Positions 1 through 12,274 of a DNA stretch of 64,000 nt are shown piece after piece. Positions within the stretch are counted from its first letter, which is position 1; each line of letters starts with the position of its first letter. Under the pieces are notes generated by a model. The model saw only the letters and a program-made list of their open reading frames with translations, was not told where the DNA came from and ran no database searches. A program made the position numbers and the translations under genes. The stretch comes from Epicoccum nigrum (Eukaryota > Ascomycota > Dothideomycetes > Pleosporales > Didymellaceae), in assembly GCA_002116315.1 (NCBI GenBank), contig KZ107838.1, positions 4,700,498 through 4,764,497 of the forward strand, written 5' to 3'.

Positions 1-80
1 CTACCGAGCTCAAAGAGCGCCAATTATTCATAGTCCATTCCAGAGTAAGGATATTTTGCTAACGCAAGAGGGAAAACCAG

Positions 81-397
81 GCCCAGACACCGCAGCAGCG
101 CCAGGCGAACATGCGCTTCGCCAAGGCGCAAGAGAAGAAGATGGGGAAGCCCGAGGCGCCCGTGGTGGTGAAGCCGAGGGGGCCGCAGAAGAGCCCCATC
201 AGCAAGGGGTGGATCGGTACGTTGCTCCTCGCACACAACACAACACAACACAACACAAGACGAGACAATCCAGTTCCAAGAGCAGGACCGGAGAAGGGAA
301 AAAATGCAGGTTTCGCTAACGCCGCTGTGTGCTAGTTCTCCTCGCCTTCATGCTCTGTGGAGGCCTGCTGTTCGAGCTGCTGAGGATGTTCTTCTAA
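81..397 (+). CDS. YSY6: Ysy6/RAMP4-like ER stress protein, 5' partial
   Basis: Tail-anchored small ER protein of the RAMP4/SERP (yeast Ysy6) family, which sits next to the Sec61 translocon and helps stabilise nascent membrane proteins under stress. Exons 81-216 and 336-397 are joined across a GTACGT...CTAG intron. The visible protein reads AQTPQQRQANMRFAKAQEKK at its start, then a MGKPE motif, a KSPISKGWI motif and a C-terminal hydrophobic anchor of about 18 residues (VLLAFMLCGGLLFELL) ending at a TAA. An acceptor (CAG at 78-80) with a GCTAAC branch point at 59-64 precedes GCC-CAG-ACA, so the start ATG should lie in an exon to the left of the window. The in-frame ATG at 111 is probably internal, because family members usually begin MAQTPQQR. 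At least 55 residues are visible here, close to the usual 60-70. Confidence 0.85.
233..258 (+). repeat. ACAAC microsatellite in intron
   Basis: About four to five pentanucleotide units of the ACAAC type lie inside the last intron of the Ysy6-like gene. This is simple-sequence repeat with no visible coding role. Confidence 0.6.
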
Positions 398-988
398 GCC
401 GCGAGAGACGACGTTCGGGCGTCGAATGGGACTCCCGGGTTTCCTCGGGTCGCACTGTCTGCTGCGTATACTAGCGAGCCTAGGAGTTCTGGTCACTGGA
501 ATCGCGTGTGGGTTCTGGGAACAAAGAAAGACGTTGGGTGGCACCCGCTTCATTAAAAGCTACTTTTTTTTTCCTTTCCTAACTGGAGATGGATGGAGGG
601 ACCGACTTGGTCTGTCTGTCTACATACTTGACATAGGGCAAGGCGTTTTGGGCGTACAATACCTCTGTGCAATGAACTGCGCAATTTCCTTCTTTCAAGG
701 GGCTGAGGTTGAGCATACGAATGGAATCGATTTCACTTTCATGGCTTGCTGAGATGTGAGGTGCTGATTCACCATGTGCATGTATGGGACTCGAGAGTGC
801 AGACCCAAACCGCCGCGGCTGTGTTTGCATACAATACAAGTGCTCGTATTATGACAGCCGAAATAGGTTATTGGCCTGCGATTGATTATTTTTTCCAAGT
901 TGGAGCACCTTACTGCTATGCTAGAGATCCAGTCCCTCGTATCGAGAGAGCTAATTATAGGTGACTAGTGCCGCCCGAGTGCCGCTCC
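398..988. other. Convergent intergenic stretch, no gene seen
   Basis: This lies between the stop codons of the Ysy6-like gene and the oppositely oriented phosphomannomutase gene, so it should hold both 3' untranslated regions. No conserved reading frame or RNA gene was recognised. Confidence 0.6.
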
Positions 989-2033
989 CTACTGCTGCTG
1001 CTGAAAGGACTTGAGCAGCTCCTGCAGCTGCGCAAATGTGTCTTCTGGGTTCTTGACCGAGTGACCGATGGTCCTCTCGTCGCTGTAGATCTCGTAGTCG
1101 TTTCCGCCCTTGTACGTCTTGTCGCCGAAGAAGTGAATCGTTTGGTAGTCGACGCCGTTCTCCCTCTCCTTCTCCTTCGCGATGGAGTTCAGGCAGTACG
1201 TCTTGTCCCAGCCGGTGGGGAACACGTCGAAGGAGATCTGCCCGCCGATCGAGTATGTGAGGCCGTAGTCCGGGAACGCTTCTTTGAGAGCGCGCACCAT
1301 GGTGGGTCGGATGTCGTGCTCGATGTCGTACTTCTGGTACTCGTTGCGCTCCTCGGTGGAGGCGTTGCGGCCGATGGGCGAGACGTTGATCATGCCGTTG
1401 CGGAACTCGACGAAGGTACCGCGCTTGATGGGGATGTCGAGGTCGGCGATGTAGTGCAGGATCCTGAGACAAGGTATCAGCTTGAGCTGCTCCTGCTATT
1501 GAGTGTTGTTGTATAGGAAACGTACCACTTGACGAGCTTGTTGTACTTGTCCTGTCCAATCCACCCGATGAAGCTCTGGCTGGCCTGCTGCTCGCCCAGG
1601 CGGTATGCGGTGAGGCCGTTCTCGGCGAAGCAAAAGTCGAAGAGCGAAGTCACGTCCACGTCGGCGGTTGCGAGCTGCTCCTGCTGCTTGGCGAGGTTGG
1701 AGCCGCCGACGAAGCCGATGGCGACCTTGTGGCGCAGCTCGGAGAGCAATTGCAGCATCTCTGGCTTGACGAGCTATTAAAGACATTAGCACAGTGTTCA
1801 AGATGTTGTGTAAGGCCGAGGTAAGACTGGAAGGGTGTGTTGCGAGAAACAGTCGTTGTAGAACAATGTACACAGGGTGCCTTATAGGTCCTTGCTATTT
1901 CAAGAGATCGACGGAACCTGCAATGACTTACCTGACGCGGTTTTGTAAGAGTGTCATCGACGTCAAACAGCAGCACTGTGTTCTTGACTGGGCGCTGGTG
2001 GAGCGGGGGGTAAACAGAAGCGGCGGCGGCCAT
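989..2033 (-). CDS. SEC53: Phosphomannomutase (Sec53/PMM)
   Basis: Converts mannose-6-phosphate to mannose-1-phosphate in the cytosol, feeding GDP-mannose for N- and O-glycosylation, GPI anchors and wall mannan. HAD-superfamily eukaryotic PMM of 274 residues, the usual length. Exons run 2033-1932, 1773-1526 and 1463-989 and join in phase. The first donor is GTAAGT, the second GTACGT, and the acceptors are TAG and CAG. The catalytic HAD motif DVDDTLT is at residues 24-30, where Asp24 is the expected phosphorylated nucleophile and Asp26 the general acid. Other visible family blocks are GFVGGSNLAKQ, FAENGLTAYR, RGTFVEFRNGMINVSPIGRN and the C-terminal HFFGDKTYKGGNDYEIY. The predicted start is the first ATG in frame with the HAD motif. 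It is a single-copy housekeeping gene and convergent with the Ysy6-like gene. Confidence 0.95.
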
Positions 2034-2503
2034 CTTTACGTATGTGCTGGATCAAAGCCTGGAATGAGAGTAGAGAACAGCTGTACAAGCAACACCTGCG
2101 AAATTTGAGAAATTGAGAAGTGCTGGGGTATGTAAGGGAGCTTTCAGTTGGATCTTCGTGTCTTTTGGAGGGGCTCACCGCCTCGGAACGTGTGGGGCAG
2201 CGCCTAACCACATATAGACTACCTTCAGGGTCCAGAGCCAGGGGCAAGGTCACGATGCTCGAGAGACGCTGTGGATTGAGTAATTGGCGAGAGTCTATAC
2301 GAAGTTGTGTCTAAGAATACAGATCATTGCCTGTAGCCCTCAAAAGGACTACAGCGATTATTAGCTACCCTTTTTCTTTTAAAATGTCTCTTTATACTTA
2401 TATTCCTCAAATATAGTATTCCAGACAGCTTGAAAGTATCTTGACACTTTATCGAACGAACTGGGTAATCTTGATCTATCGAACGCTGCTTCAAAAGGAC
2501 TGA
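2034..2503. other. Intergenic stretch, no gene seen
   Basis: This sits between the phosphomannomutase start (upstream side) and the 3' end of the glycosyltransferase gene. It should contain the PMM promoter. No conserved frame was found. The part around 2340-2430 is AT-richer than its surroundings. Confidence 0.5.
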
Positions 2504-4414
2504 CTACCAAGCAATCCCCTTCCAGTCAAAATCTCCATCGATATTCCTCCACCGCCCCTCCTTAAATGCCTTCTCCCACCCCATCATCACCGCCAACAGC
2601 CTACACGCCGTGCTGCTCACCGTACAAACCATTGTGTCGGCTTTCCCCAGCACTGCCAAATCCAACAGATACGCCCGCCCCACCAGCTCCCTTAGCTTCA
2701 TGGCCTGCTCAGGCACGTTATCTGCGGACAGAGACTGCATGTCCTTTGCGTTGCCGACGGGCTGGCCGAGGCTGAAGAAGACGTCGCGGTAGAACCCGCC
2801 CTCCCAGCCGGTGATCTCGTCGATCCAGGGGTTCTTTTTGCCCTGAGCGGCTTCGAGCGCGGCCTTGGTGGCCAGCATGATGCGATCCTGTGCGCGGACG
2901 CTGTTGGGACCCACCTCGGCGGACTCGTAGACGAGCGGGTCGTCTGAGGCGAGGATCATGCTCGAGGTGGTGTGGCGGCTGAAGAGGGCGTCGTGGCGGG
3001 CTTCGACGTTGTTCGCGGTCCGCTTCTTGTTGTTGTGGCTACCCTTACCCGCGTTCTCGATCAGGTCGATGTACAGCTCGCGCGCGGCCTCCGTGTAGCG
3101 TGCCAGCGGGATGTAGTCTTCCTGGTACTGGTAATCCATAGGGTGTCTATCGCCACGGCGGACGTGCAGGCCAATGCTGATCCCGCCGTGGGTTTGGATA
3201 TCGCCGTACAGTTCCAAGGCGCGGTTGAGGACGTATTTTGCGTCGTCGGTGCGCAGCTTGAAGAGTGCTTCGTAGCCGGTGCGCAAGAGGGCGAAGATCT
3301 TGTGCTGCCGCTGGACGCGCATTTTGGTAGGATCCTCCCACTCTTCTGTGAATGCGTGGCCAAATGTTGAGTCAACTGTGGCTCCAGAGACAACAATATG
3401 GCGGGCATTGTGTGGGCAAGGAACCATGTGTGACTTGGGTGGAGGGAGACATCCTGCTGTAGGGGGGTTGATGAAGTACGACAAGTACTTGCCATAAGGC
3501 CTGTCGACGGTTAGCATATATCCAACTGCAGGCCACTGTTGCTGCACTTACCATCGGCTGTCATCAATAAAGAATGTGCGATTCTCGGCCTTTGCCAGTC
3601 CATACGACATCCACAGGCGCATGAGGGAACTGCCAAAGCCAGCGTCATCCGTTTCCATAACATACGTCAAGCTCCTGGCACAGGTTTTCAGACCAGTGGT
3701 CGAGAATCCATCCGCAATCATATCATCCTCCACGAAGCCCTTGGGCCTTCCAGTGGCCTTCGATGGCGGCAGCAGTGCTTGCTCTTCAGCCTCCTGAACA
3801 TCAATGTAATACTGATCTTTTTGGTAGTAATTCAGCATTCGCTTTGCGAAACTCGCGGACGGCCGCCTCTCCTGACGCATATCCCGAGACACCTCCATGA
3901 CTTGATGACATATGTCACGGTACTGAGCCGGCCGCAAAGGAAAGTCAAAGCTGGACGGGATAGATACAGTCCACCTCATTTTTCCTGTGTTGTCAGCCAT
4001 GGCAACGACCGAGGGTTCCTGGGGCAGTTGGGCTCCCCCTGCCATCTCCCACTCTTCTCCATCTCCATCATAACTGGCAGACGATTGTGCAGAGGCATGC
4101 AATTGGCGGACTATCAGCCACAAGAGAAAGATTGCAGTTACACCGCCAATGAGCACACGTTTGATGAGCCGGTTGTGGTTGGGCTGTGGATGCCTCTTTC
4201 CATGTCTCGGTATCAGAGACGGCAGGCTTGGCGAGGCTGGTGGCGAACGTGAAAGTAGACCGCGACGGTCAAGGTTAGGCGATAGAAAAGCGCCGGAAGT
4301 GGCGGAATGGACTGGTGGTGTGAGCTGGCTATAAGTCGCTGTGGACTGGATAGACAGATTTGGGTTCCGTCTGGCATGCATCTTGGAGAGCTTCTGGGTT
4401 GCTTGATTCAGCAT
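2504..4414 (-). CDS. Type II membrane glycosyltransferase, FUT8/GT23-like
   Basis: Predicted Golgi/ER-membrane glycosyltransferase of 619 residues. Exons 4414-3552 and 3500-2504 are joined by a 51-nt intron with GTAAGT donor, GCTAAC branch point and CAG acceptor. The join restores the continuous block FFIDDSRWPYGKYLSYF. A cytosolic basic N-terminus is followed by one hydrophobic segment at about residues 88-104 (GGVTAIFLLWLIV), the type II topology of Golgi transferases. The segment ISIGLHVRRGDR (HVRRGDR at about 400-406) resembles the HVRRxDK nucleotide-sugar motif of alpha-1,6-fucosyltransferases and NodZ. A later block SMILASDDPLVYES also fits the fucosyltransferase fold. Family assignment is from these motifs only. 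The donor sugar and acceptor are unknown, and GDP-fucose use is an inference. Confidence 0.75.
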
Positions 4415-6686
4415 GACGAAGGTCGGGATCTGGGATATTCGTTGATATCAAGGTTCGGCACTTCCGAGCTGCTACTGCAGTGCGATGATGGAGTGCGGCC
4501 GAATAGTCACCTGTCCCTGCAGGTGTCGTGTAACCGAAAAGAGGGGACGAGGCAGCGTCAAGATGCCTTCGTCTTTAGTCAAGGAGAGTAAGAATCGAAT
4601 GGAGAACAGAGTAGAGCAGAAGAGAAGCGGGCGAGTCTCAAGCAAGTGAGGAAGTCATTGGAAGAGACCTCGAAAGAAGAAAGGGAGAGCCGAAGGGTCT
4701 CTGCCTCAGAAGTAGAATCCCGAGCGTGAGAAGTTTCACGACATTAAACAAACGAGCAAGCTCTCCATTAAGGAACGTCCCGCCGAGCAAAGTGAGATGA
4801 TGGATCGTGGCTTGTTCCTGAAGGTGAAATTAGCAGGAAAATCCATCAAGGATAGCATCCCGCGATAGATCTAGCGTCAGTGGACACGGCGCATCTTCAG
4901 GAAGGTGAAGTCTGAAGCGACGGGTCATTTGGAGGGGCAGCCTGGTTGGAGCGGCTCGTGGATCATCAGAGGCGTCCGTGTGAGAATCCGAAACACTCCA
5001 GCATGTGCGAAGCAGCCTGTCAGCGGGCGAGTATGGTACGGTTTCACCTAATGGGGACAAGCGGCTTCGGCGCTGCGATCCACCACCAGCATTACATCTC
5101 CGAACCACTCGTACCATCTTATGTACACAGTAGATTGTACATCGCAAGATGATCCACTCTGTAAGTCTGCCTCTGATCCTCCTATTCTCGCGAGCGAGAC
5201 AAAGAATACAAGAACCAACACTCCAACATCAACTTTCTGAAAGAGTATGAAACACGCTCGTTTGTGACGTCGTTTGACGAAGTGGAACCCCTCGGCCCAT
5301 GCATCTCTTCTCCAGAGTTGCGCGATTCGGATAGCTCCCCCCTTCGTAGTGCTGGCAAATGTGTTGCCTTGCTTCGCTGGTTGTTAGAAATGATAGGCTG
5401 CCTGTTTGGAACGCTGCTTCATATAAGATGAGGTGGGTGAGTCGCATGAATCTTGGGGTGAGGTGATGGACTGATGGATAGGCGCGCTACCGCACGTTGT
5501 TTGCTGTTACAGAACGTGCCGTTTGGTGGTAAGGGGCCTAGGAAGAAGGATTAATAATAGTGGGCAAGGTGCAGTGGGCAGTGGGCAGTGTGCAGTGGGC
5601 AGTGTGCAGTGGGCAGTGTGCAGTGTGCAGTGTGCAGTGTGCAGTGTGCAGTGTGACTTGCATACATATGCTGTGCGAGTGTGGGTTGTACAGGTCTGGG
5701 GTCGATCTGGCTTGCCGAGTGAAATGCGAACGGTGATGCATGGAGCCTGAGCAGAAATTACAGGTCGTGACAGCGGATTGTATGTATTCCTCGAATAAGA
5801 AAGCAGCATCTGGAACTGCTGTACTGATCGTCACCAAGGAAGACTAACAGGCGGTTACAAGCCCTCCCCCTGAGCGGCTGCTCCCATACTCAGGTTTGAG
5901 GTGCATGCATAGCGCATAGATACTCCGCGTACACGTAATATACGTGCGACAGATCTGCATGAGTTTGTGCAATTGACCGGACGACACTGCCGAACCCCAG
6001 AGTAGGAAGGAGTCAATGACGCACTCGACGTTTCTTTGCTAGGTTCCAGTGCGAATACAAAGGCATCTGTTCAAGTAACGAAGTGGGAGATAGATGAATT
6101 GATTCTGCTGAGGAAGCCGAGATGGTAAACATAGGTTGGGCATTTAGGAGAAAGTCCTTCCTTAGTCGCTACCACATCAGTCGTTTCCACATCACCCACG
6201 GCGTTCTCATTCGATGGACGGATCAACAATGCATCATCTCCCAATTACACTCCTCCTCACCAAACCTACACACGGGGTATCAGATGGTTCCTCCCTTCCT
6301 TCTTGGCTGTACAAGGCGAAAAAGCGCCGCCAGAAATGCTAGATGTAATATATAGTACAAACGTGAAAGCAAGGTAGTAGATATCAACCATGCATCGTAT
6401 CGCTGCAAACGCCGGCGGGGTAACGGTTCCCCATGCACACATTCCTCGTGCAGATAAACGCCAGGGAAAAAGAAATTCCAAAAGATATGCAATCCTCCTC
6501 TTTTGTTGGTGTGCTGATTTACAGCGCTGTCTCATCCTCATTACGTGAGTATCCATTAAGATCGTTTTTTTTTTAAACTTTCAGCTGCTGCGGTTGAAGT
6601 GCTGGTCGCGTGTACCGCTTATAGCAACTGCTTCGTGGTGTGCTGACTGTGTGGTGTTTGCATGTCTTGCTCGCCCTTGCGTACGC
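4415..6686. other. Long intergenic region, no gene seen
   Basis: About 2.3 kb between the glycosyltransferase start and the kinesin 3' end. Only short, unconserved frames occur on either strand. The one structured element is the 7-bp tandem array at 5571-5654, described separately. Confidence 0.5.
5571..5654 (+). repeat. 7-bp minisatellite, 12 units of GCAGTGK
   Basis: Twelve contiguous heptamers alternate GCAGTGG and GCAGTGT. The first half mixes the two variants (G,G,T,G,T,G) and the last six units are all GCAGTGT. This suggests recent expansion of one variant. No reading frame of interest overlaps it. Confidence 0.95.
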
Positions 6687-9549
6687 TCAAGTCCGTCGGA
6701 CTTCTGTGACGGGCATGCGGCTGCGCCTTGCAGCCCTGTCGACCCTCCCTGTGATCATCTCGTCCAGCATACGAGTCATTTCTTCGATGTTCTTTCCCGC
6801 ATTTGTGGGCGCAGGAGGGAAGAAGGCGCTGTTCGGACTGACGGGTGACGTTGGCCCCTTGGCATGCAGTATATTAACGCTGCTGCCCTCGCTGCGCTGG
6901 TACGAGGAGGTCCGTCGGCTTCCCGGGGAGCCGTCACTGCCGACATCGTGTGCTGTATCATTCCTCTTCCGCGCTGCTGTCAGAGCAGTTATCATCCGCT
7001 CTTTGTCTTCAAGCTGTCCACGCAAAGTCGATATCTCAGCATCCCTCTCCGCAATTTTTGCGAGCAGGCCACCGTCCTCACTACCATGTATCGAGTTGAT
7101 TGACATGGATACTCGAGAATGGCTCGACCTCCGTGCTTGCAGGAGTCGCTTTTCCAGGGTGGCAATATAGCGATTTCTGTCCGCGAGATCAGCCTGCAGC
7201 GCTTGTACTTGCGCAGTCGGGCTGGCAAAACCATCTCCATTCTCGCCAACAGAGTCATCTTCTTCTGATCCTTCTACAGGCAAGGGGAATGACTGGATAG
7301 AGGCGCGTGGCACTTCGAGCGTGGCGTGGCTGGCTGAGGACCGAACAGACATAGGCCGGAAGTCGCTGACATGACTGAAGGTGGACTGGCGGTTTGTGCT
7401 CATGGACGAGAAAGCTCTGCCGTTGTTGACTCCGAGTGATTTGGAACTCAAAATCAAGCGGTTGAGATGCTCAATGCGTTCTTTGAGAGCGGTGCGAGCG
7501 AGCTGCATTTCCAGCATCTGCTCTTCATGCCTCTGTCTATCTTGCTGCTCGCGCACCTTTTCTTCTTCCTTATCCCGTCTGATCTCTTCGTCTTCTTCAG
7601 TCTTGGCCTCGGTCTTCTTACTGTCTTCCAGTTGCTTTTTAAGCTCCTGGATTTCGAGACGGTAACGGTCAAGCAGAGCACGGCTTCCGGCATCGCCACC
7701 AGCGCCAAGCGAATCGTCCGCTTTCTTCGCGTGGCTGACGATATTGTTCTTGGCTCGAGATGCGAACTTCAGAGTATTCAAAGTCTCGTTAGCATGGGAA
7801 GATGAATTTGCAACGCTCCCACTAGCGCCGATCTGAATTGTGCAAAGAATGCTGACCAACGAGTTGCCCGAGAGAGCTCCCTGCAATAGACGAGTAAGTT
7901 TGCTGTCACGGTACGGTAAGTGATTTTCCTTTTTCCCGTCTTTGCCTGCTTTAGTCCCTGCCAGACCACCAACAACAGCGCCTAGGGTGAGCAAACTCTT
8001 GTTGATATGAGAGCCTTCGGTCCGCCTTTCCTTATCATCAGCCGCCTTCTCGGAACCGGCTAAATCAATGAGACTGAGCGTAGACACACGGACGCCACCA
8101 GGGATAATGGCTGAGCGCTTGTCACCCGCTGCGCTGGGTACTGGTGCTCGCTCTCTGCTTTCAACAACGATTTGTACGACGGCGTGACTGCGAGAACTTC
8201 GAGAGTTGAACTGGGTGCCAGCGACCCTTCGCGCCTGATCACCGCGCGAGATAACCCGGAGGAGCTGCGTTGGACTTTGAACGATCTCTTCTTTCAAAGG
8301 TGTTGCGTATACACCGCGTTTACTGTCCTCACGCAGCTTGATCTCCTCCTGTTGACCACCGATGCCGGGGACAGATCCAGCCAGTAGATCGTTGATTTTT
8401 TCGTTGTAGATCTCGAGATAACTGACACGCAAGAGAAACTCTCTGTGTGGCGTTTCGCGGATGTACGAGAAGATGTCGGTAATGGCCAGGGGAATCACAC
8501 CGGGATTTGTTGCAGTTCCTTGCATGGAGAATGTCTTTCCTGTTCCGGTCATTCCATAGGCGAATACGGTTCCGTGATAACCTTCCATAACTCTCCGAAC
8601 TAGACGTTTGGCTGTGGCATCGTACACACGCGCATTGTTGTCTTGGGTGTCAAAGACATTGTCTGAGAGATTGTCAGAGGACTGGAATTCGGCGTGAGCT
8701 GCTGTTGGTGTGCTTACCGTAGATGTAGTCTCCACCACCATCACGACCATGGTATGTGACCGTATGACGTTTGCCGTTGACATCCCAATCTTTGTCCTGC
8801 TGGCCGTCTTTTGGTCCAACATCCGGGCGCACTCTTACGCTGACAAGGACATTGCCCTTTCCGCTAGATTCAGCTTCTGCCTTGCTGCTCTTTCGTCCTC
8901 TTGCGTCGTCGTCACCTTCTTCAATCGTGGTTGCGCTCGTGGATCGTGACCCGTGTGGCGAGGTGTTGCGGCTCTGTGGTGGGGAGGGTAGGCTGAGGTG
9001 GCTGGTGTCAATGGCAACTGACTCTGCACTGCCGTCGCCGTTCAAGAAGCTGGGTGGTGATAGGGGTGATTTTGGTAACAAACCCCGGGGCCCTCCAATA
9101 TTCGACGCCCTCGGTTTCTTGAGACTGCTCTTTCGCGAGGGTATGGAGGCTTTGGAGCCTGTCGACACGCGCTGGTCCATCGAGTCGCCGTCAACTGAAG
9201 CACTGGTGGCCAGCGGGCTGCTAGGAGTCCTTAGGCTATGCTTTGGTGGTTGTGGGAAGGCACCGATGCTCACAACTTTTCGCAGGGATTTGCCTGTAGG
9301 TGGACCTGTTGCGGCCTGAGGTTGGGCTGCTATTGTGGGTACGGACGGAGAGGTGATGTGCTTTCCCGTGCTCGGTCGGGGAGAGGTCGAATAAGAGTTG
9401 GCGCGGCCAGAGGGACTGGGAAGGCCGCTGGAGCCGCCGGAGGGCGTCCGCAGGCCAGCAGGGCTGGTGTGTATCGAGCGTGCTTTGGGCACTGGCAGCG
9501 AAGGCAGCGGGCCAGTGGGTGGGCGGCGAGGTAGCGCGTTACCAGACAT
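6687..9549 (-). CDS. Kinesin-7 motor, Tea2/KipA-like
   Basis: N-terminal-motor kinesin of 935 residues, closest in architecture to the CENP-E/Tea2/KipA class that moves polarity factors to microtubule plus ends in hyphae. Exons 9549-8718 and 8662-6687 are joined by a 55-nt intron (GTAAGC donor, CAG acceptor), giving the block DYIYDNVFDTQDNN. A Ser/Pro-rich N-terminal extension covers about residues 1-232. The motor starts at NVLVSVRVRP (233). The P-loop GMTGTGKT is at 314-321, preceded by EGYHGTVFAY. Switch I NSRSSRSHA and switch II DLAGSEKA follow. After the motor come coiled coils (QELKKQLEDSKKTEAK, then DRNRYIATLEKRL and AERDAEISTLRGQLEDKERM) and a Ser-rich tail. All ATPase motifs are intact. 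Confidence 0.92.
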
Positions 9550-9770
9550 GTTAGTGGTTGTATAACTACGTGCTCGGTGGCAGGTTTGGTGCTCAGGACC
9601 GTTGACTCTGGCGTAGCTCTGGGGAAATTGTATTTTCTTTTGCTTTCCGTTTCAAGGCCTCAACTCGGTCGCATGCATGACCAGCGCCGCGACAAGCGTC
9701 GACGACGAGGTTCTGCAGCACTGTAGGTAGCGGGAACTGTATCACCGTCTGCGGACAGGAAGGGCGGCCT

Positions 9771-9794
9771 GGTGCAGGTGCAGGTGCAGGTGCG
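9771..9794 (+). repeat. GGTGCA hexamer repeat
   Basis: Four tandem GGTGCA-type units lie about 220 bp upstream of the kinesin start codon. A related short GGGCA repeat is at 10072-10091. These are simple repeats in the kinesin 5' region. Confidence 0.7.
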
Positions 9795-11545
9795 AGTGCG
9801 ACAGGGAGGGCGCGTGGTCGCGAGCGGATAGGTGCAGGAACGGAACGGGACAGGGAACAGCGATTTGGCAGTGGCGTCGCAATGTCACTGAGTTGTGAGA
9901 GGGAACAGCGAGCGCTGCGGGGATGTGGTATTCGAGGCGTTGATATCGAGCATCAACTGCGATCTCAGGGTCCTGAACAGCAAAAGAATGAGGGTTTGCG
10001 GGGAGAATAGGAGCGCGACAAACACGCAAACAGTCGGCCGGCAAGCGCGTGCTCAAGCCTCAAGCGTGGTGCAGGGCAGGGCAGGGCAGGGGATGGATAG
10101 GTAAATTATGCACAGACCTCAATGCGCCGGATCAGAGGCCCAAATTTATTCGGTGGGGAGGCTCAGGAGCGGACAGGCCAGAGAGCGGCCAGGTAATGAC
10201 TGTGGGGGGAGCGGCAGAGGCAACGCGATAGGGTGTCGATTTGCGCACTGGAAAGGGGTGAGCGCCGTAATATCGACAGAGCTTCACCACAAATTATACC
10301 CGTGGTGTTTAGCTTCACCCAAAGTAGCCCGGCGGGTCCCCCCTCCCTGCAGCGGAAAGCCTTGCCAGGAGGTGGTCGTTGCACCAGTTCGTTGCATTGA
10401 GCCCGGGCTTGAGGTCCGGCTAATGGATGTTCAGATATACTCCTGTCGCTGCCTCGCGTCTGCCTCTTGTCATACCAAGTAGACAACGTCCACTCTTCTC
10501 ATTGCTGCTACATGAACTGCCGAGAAGGATTCAAGCCCTGCGGCTTAGAATTTGCTGCTGCGCCGCTGATCGGAATTGTCAAGCCCCGTCTACCCCCAAT
10601 ACTGCAAGCTTTCTATACAGTCACGCACAATACGCTGCCCAGACTCGAAATAATCTCCGAGTCACAGCAGGAGCGCCCTCCTTCGCATTGCTCTCCAATC
10701 AGCGCCCTGAACGACACACGCTCTGACCAACACACTATTGCACGTGCTGCCGCTTCCGTCCCATGCATAGTTCAGCCTGTCCAAACACATAACCGGATGC
10801 GGGTGCAATTTGACAGCTTGCATAGTTTTAACGACCCGAAAGCTCGCATCGATACTGCTACGTGTAGGAGAGCTACAATAGACGCCGAGTAAGCAGGCGT
10901 GGGCATCAAGCACCCGAGAAGATGCGGGATGGACGGCGATATCTGTTGTCTGAATAGCCCAAATAGTCTGCATCGTACTCGTACTTTTTCGTGTTTCCAA
11001 GCGTCCAGAATCCGGAACGCTATCTCGAACCGCAAACTCTGCTCCCAGACCACTGCGCTACGGGCATATCAACGCTCTGCCGCACGTGTCACATCTAATA
11101 TAAGATCGAGCCGACATCTCCAAAGCTTGTGCTCCCAGGAGAGCACTGGCGATATGTGCAACTTCTCAAGTAAACAATTGCCGGGATGTAGAGGCTCTTG
11201 CACGTCAATAATACCGGGAGATTAGGTCCTCAGTGTAAAATCAGAATATCCACGCTCTGCACCTCTAAACCCTTCAAGAACTACAGAAAGGCTAGGCAGA
11301 TGAGAACCTTTCACTGTTATTACTTGTAGTCTTCAGAGTCTGATTTTAGGCTGCGATTGTCATTCGCGTTGTGAAGAAGCCCGTTATCTGCGACAGGGAT
11401 CTCCGCTGGCTACGCTTTCACCACAAAACTCAGCTTGCTGTTAAGTACCGTCTCTGCTTTAGCCTTGCGTACGACAGGGAGAGTTTGAGGTTGTTGAGCA
11501 GGACGAGGATGACAGCCACGATACCCGCAAAGATGCGTTGACTCC

Positions 11546-11667
11546 CACGACAACGCAGCTTCGTGAGCGTCACCCAACTCTATCGACTCATACGCCACTG
11601 CAACTCTGTGGGCGTAACCCAGCCCTATCAATTCACACGACAACGCAGTCTCACAGGCGTGGCTCGG
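11546..11667 (+). repeat. Imperfect 45-bp tandem repeat, about 2.7 units
   Basis: Unit 1 is 11546-11590, unit 2 is 11591-11635 and a partial third is 11636-11667. The units share a CGACAACGCAG-like start and an ACCCARCYCTATCRAYTCA-like end but differ at many bases. The period is a multiple of three, and the minus strand stays open through it as part of a 117-codon frame at 11410-11763. I do not claim that this frame is a gene. Confidence 0.75.
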
Positions 11668-12274
11668 ACCGAACGTCTTGTTATACTGCGCGATATTGTG
11701 TGGTATACTCTTGAGCTTGGAGCGGACACTGCACTTTTGAGGACTACATTCTAACGGAGGCAAAAAGCAAAAGTGGCCAATAAATGTTGTAGCTTTCTCA
11801 AACGTATTCCTAATTGCCTAGCATCTTCTAATTGGATCTGAAGTCCTCCTACTACAAGTGCGGCCAACGTCATGTCAGCCGTGGCAAGGTGCTGTAGATT
11901 GCGAGAAGAAGCATGTTACATTTATGTGCGTGGTAGTGGCACGCCGGAAGTGCGAACGCACATGCATCGCATCGTGAAGACGAACTCGGGGAGGTGATAA
12001 GACACTACTGCCGCTGCCAACTAACGTAGAAGTCCTGTCCGATCGGATGAGGGGCATTCGAACTCGATTGCCGTCCGTAAGTATGCCCCAATAGGACACA
12101 TGGAGGTTTCGCCCGTCGGCTCGAGCCATGGTGTCAGACTCGGCTGTGCTAGTGAAACAGATCGGCGAGCCGCCAGACTACCTTCCCGGTGGTATACTGA
12201 GTCAGGAGAGTATACGTGCATGTCACTCATATAGGATCGTCGATATGGTAACTGACCTCGTGGTACACAGCCCC

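Larger units (their letters stand above)
9550..12274. other. Long intergenic region, no gene seen
   Basis: About 2.7 kb between the kinesin start and the 3' end of the membrane-protein gene. Overlapping short frames on both strands show no recognisable family. It contains two small microsatellites (9771-9794 and 10072-10091) and an imperfect 45-bp tandem repeat at 11546-11667. Confidence 0.5.

Noticed and set aside
8674..8717. Short kinesin intron ending at an earlier acceptor (about 36-39 nt)
   Set aside because: The acceptor at 8663 gives the conserved YDNVFDTQDNN reading and a normal intron length. Earlier acceptors insert unconserved residues.
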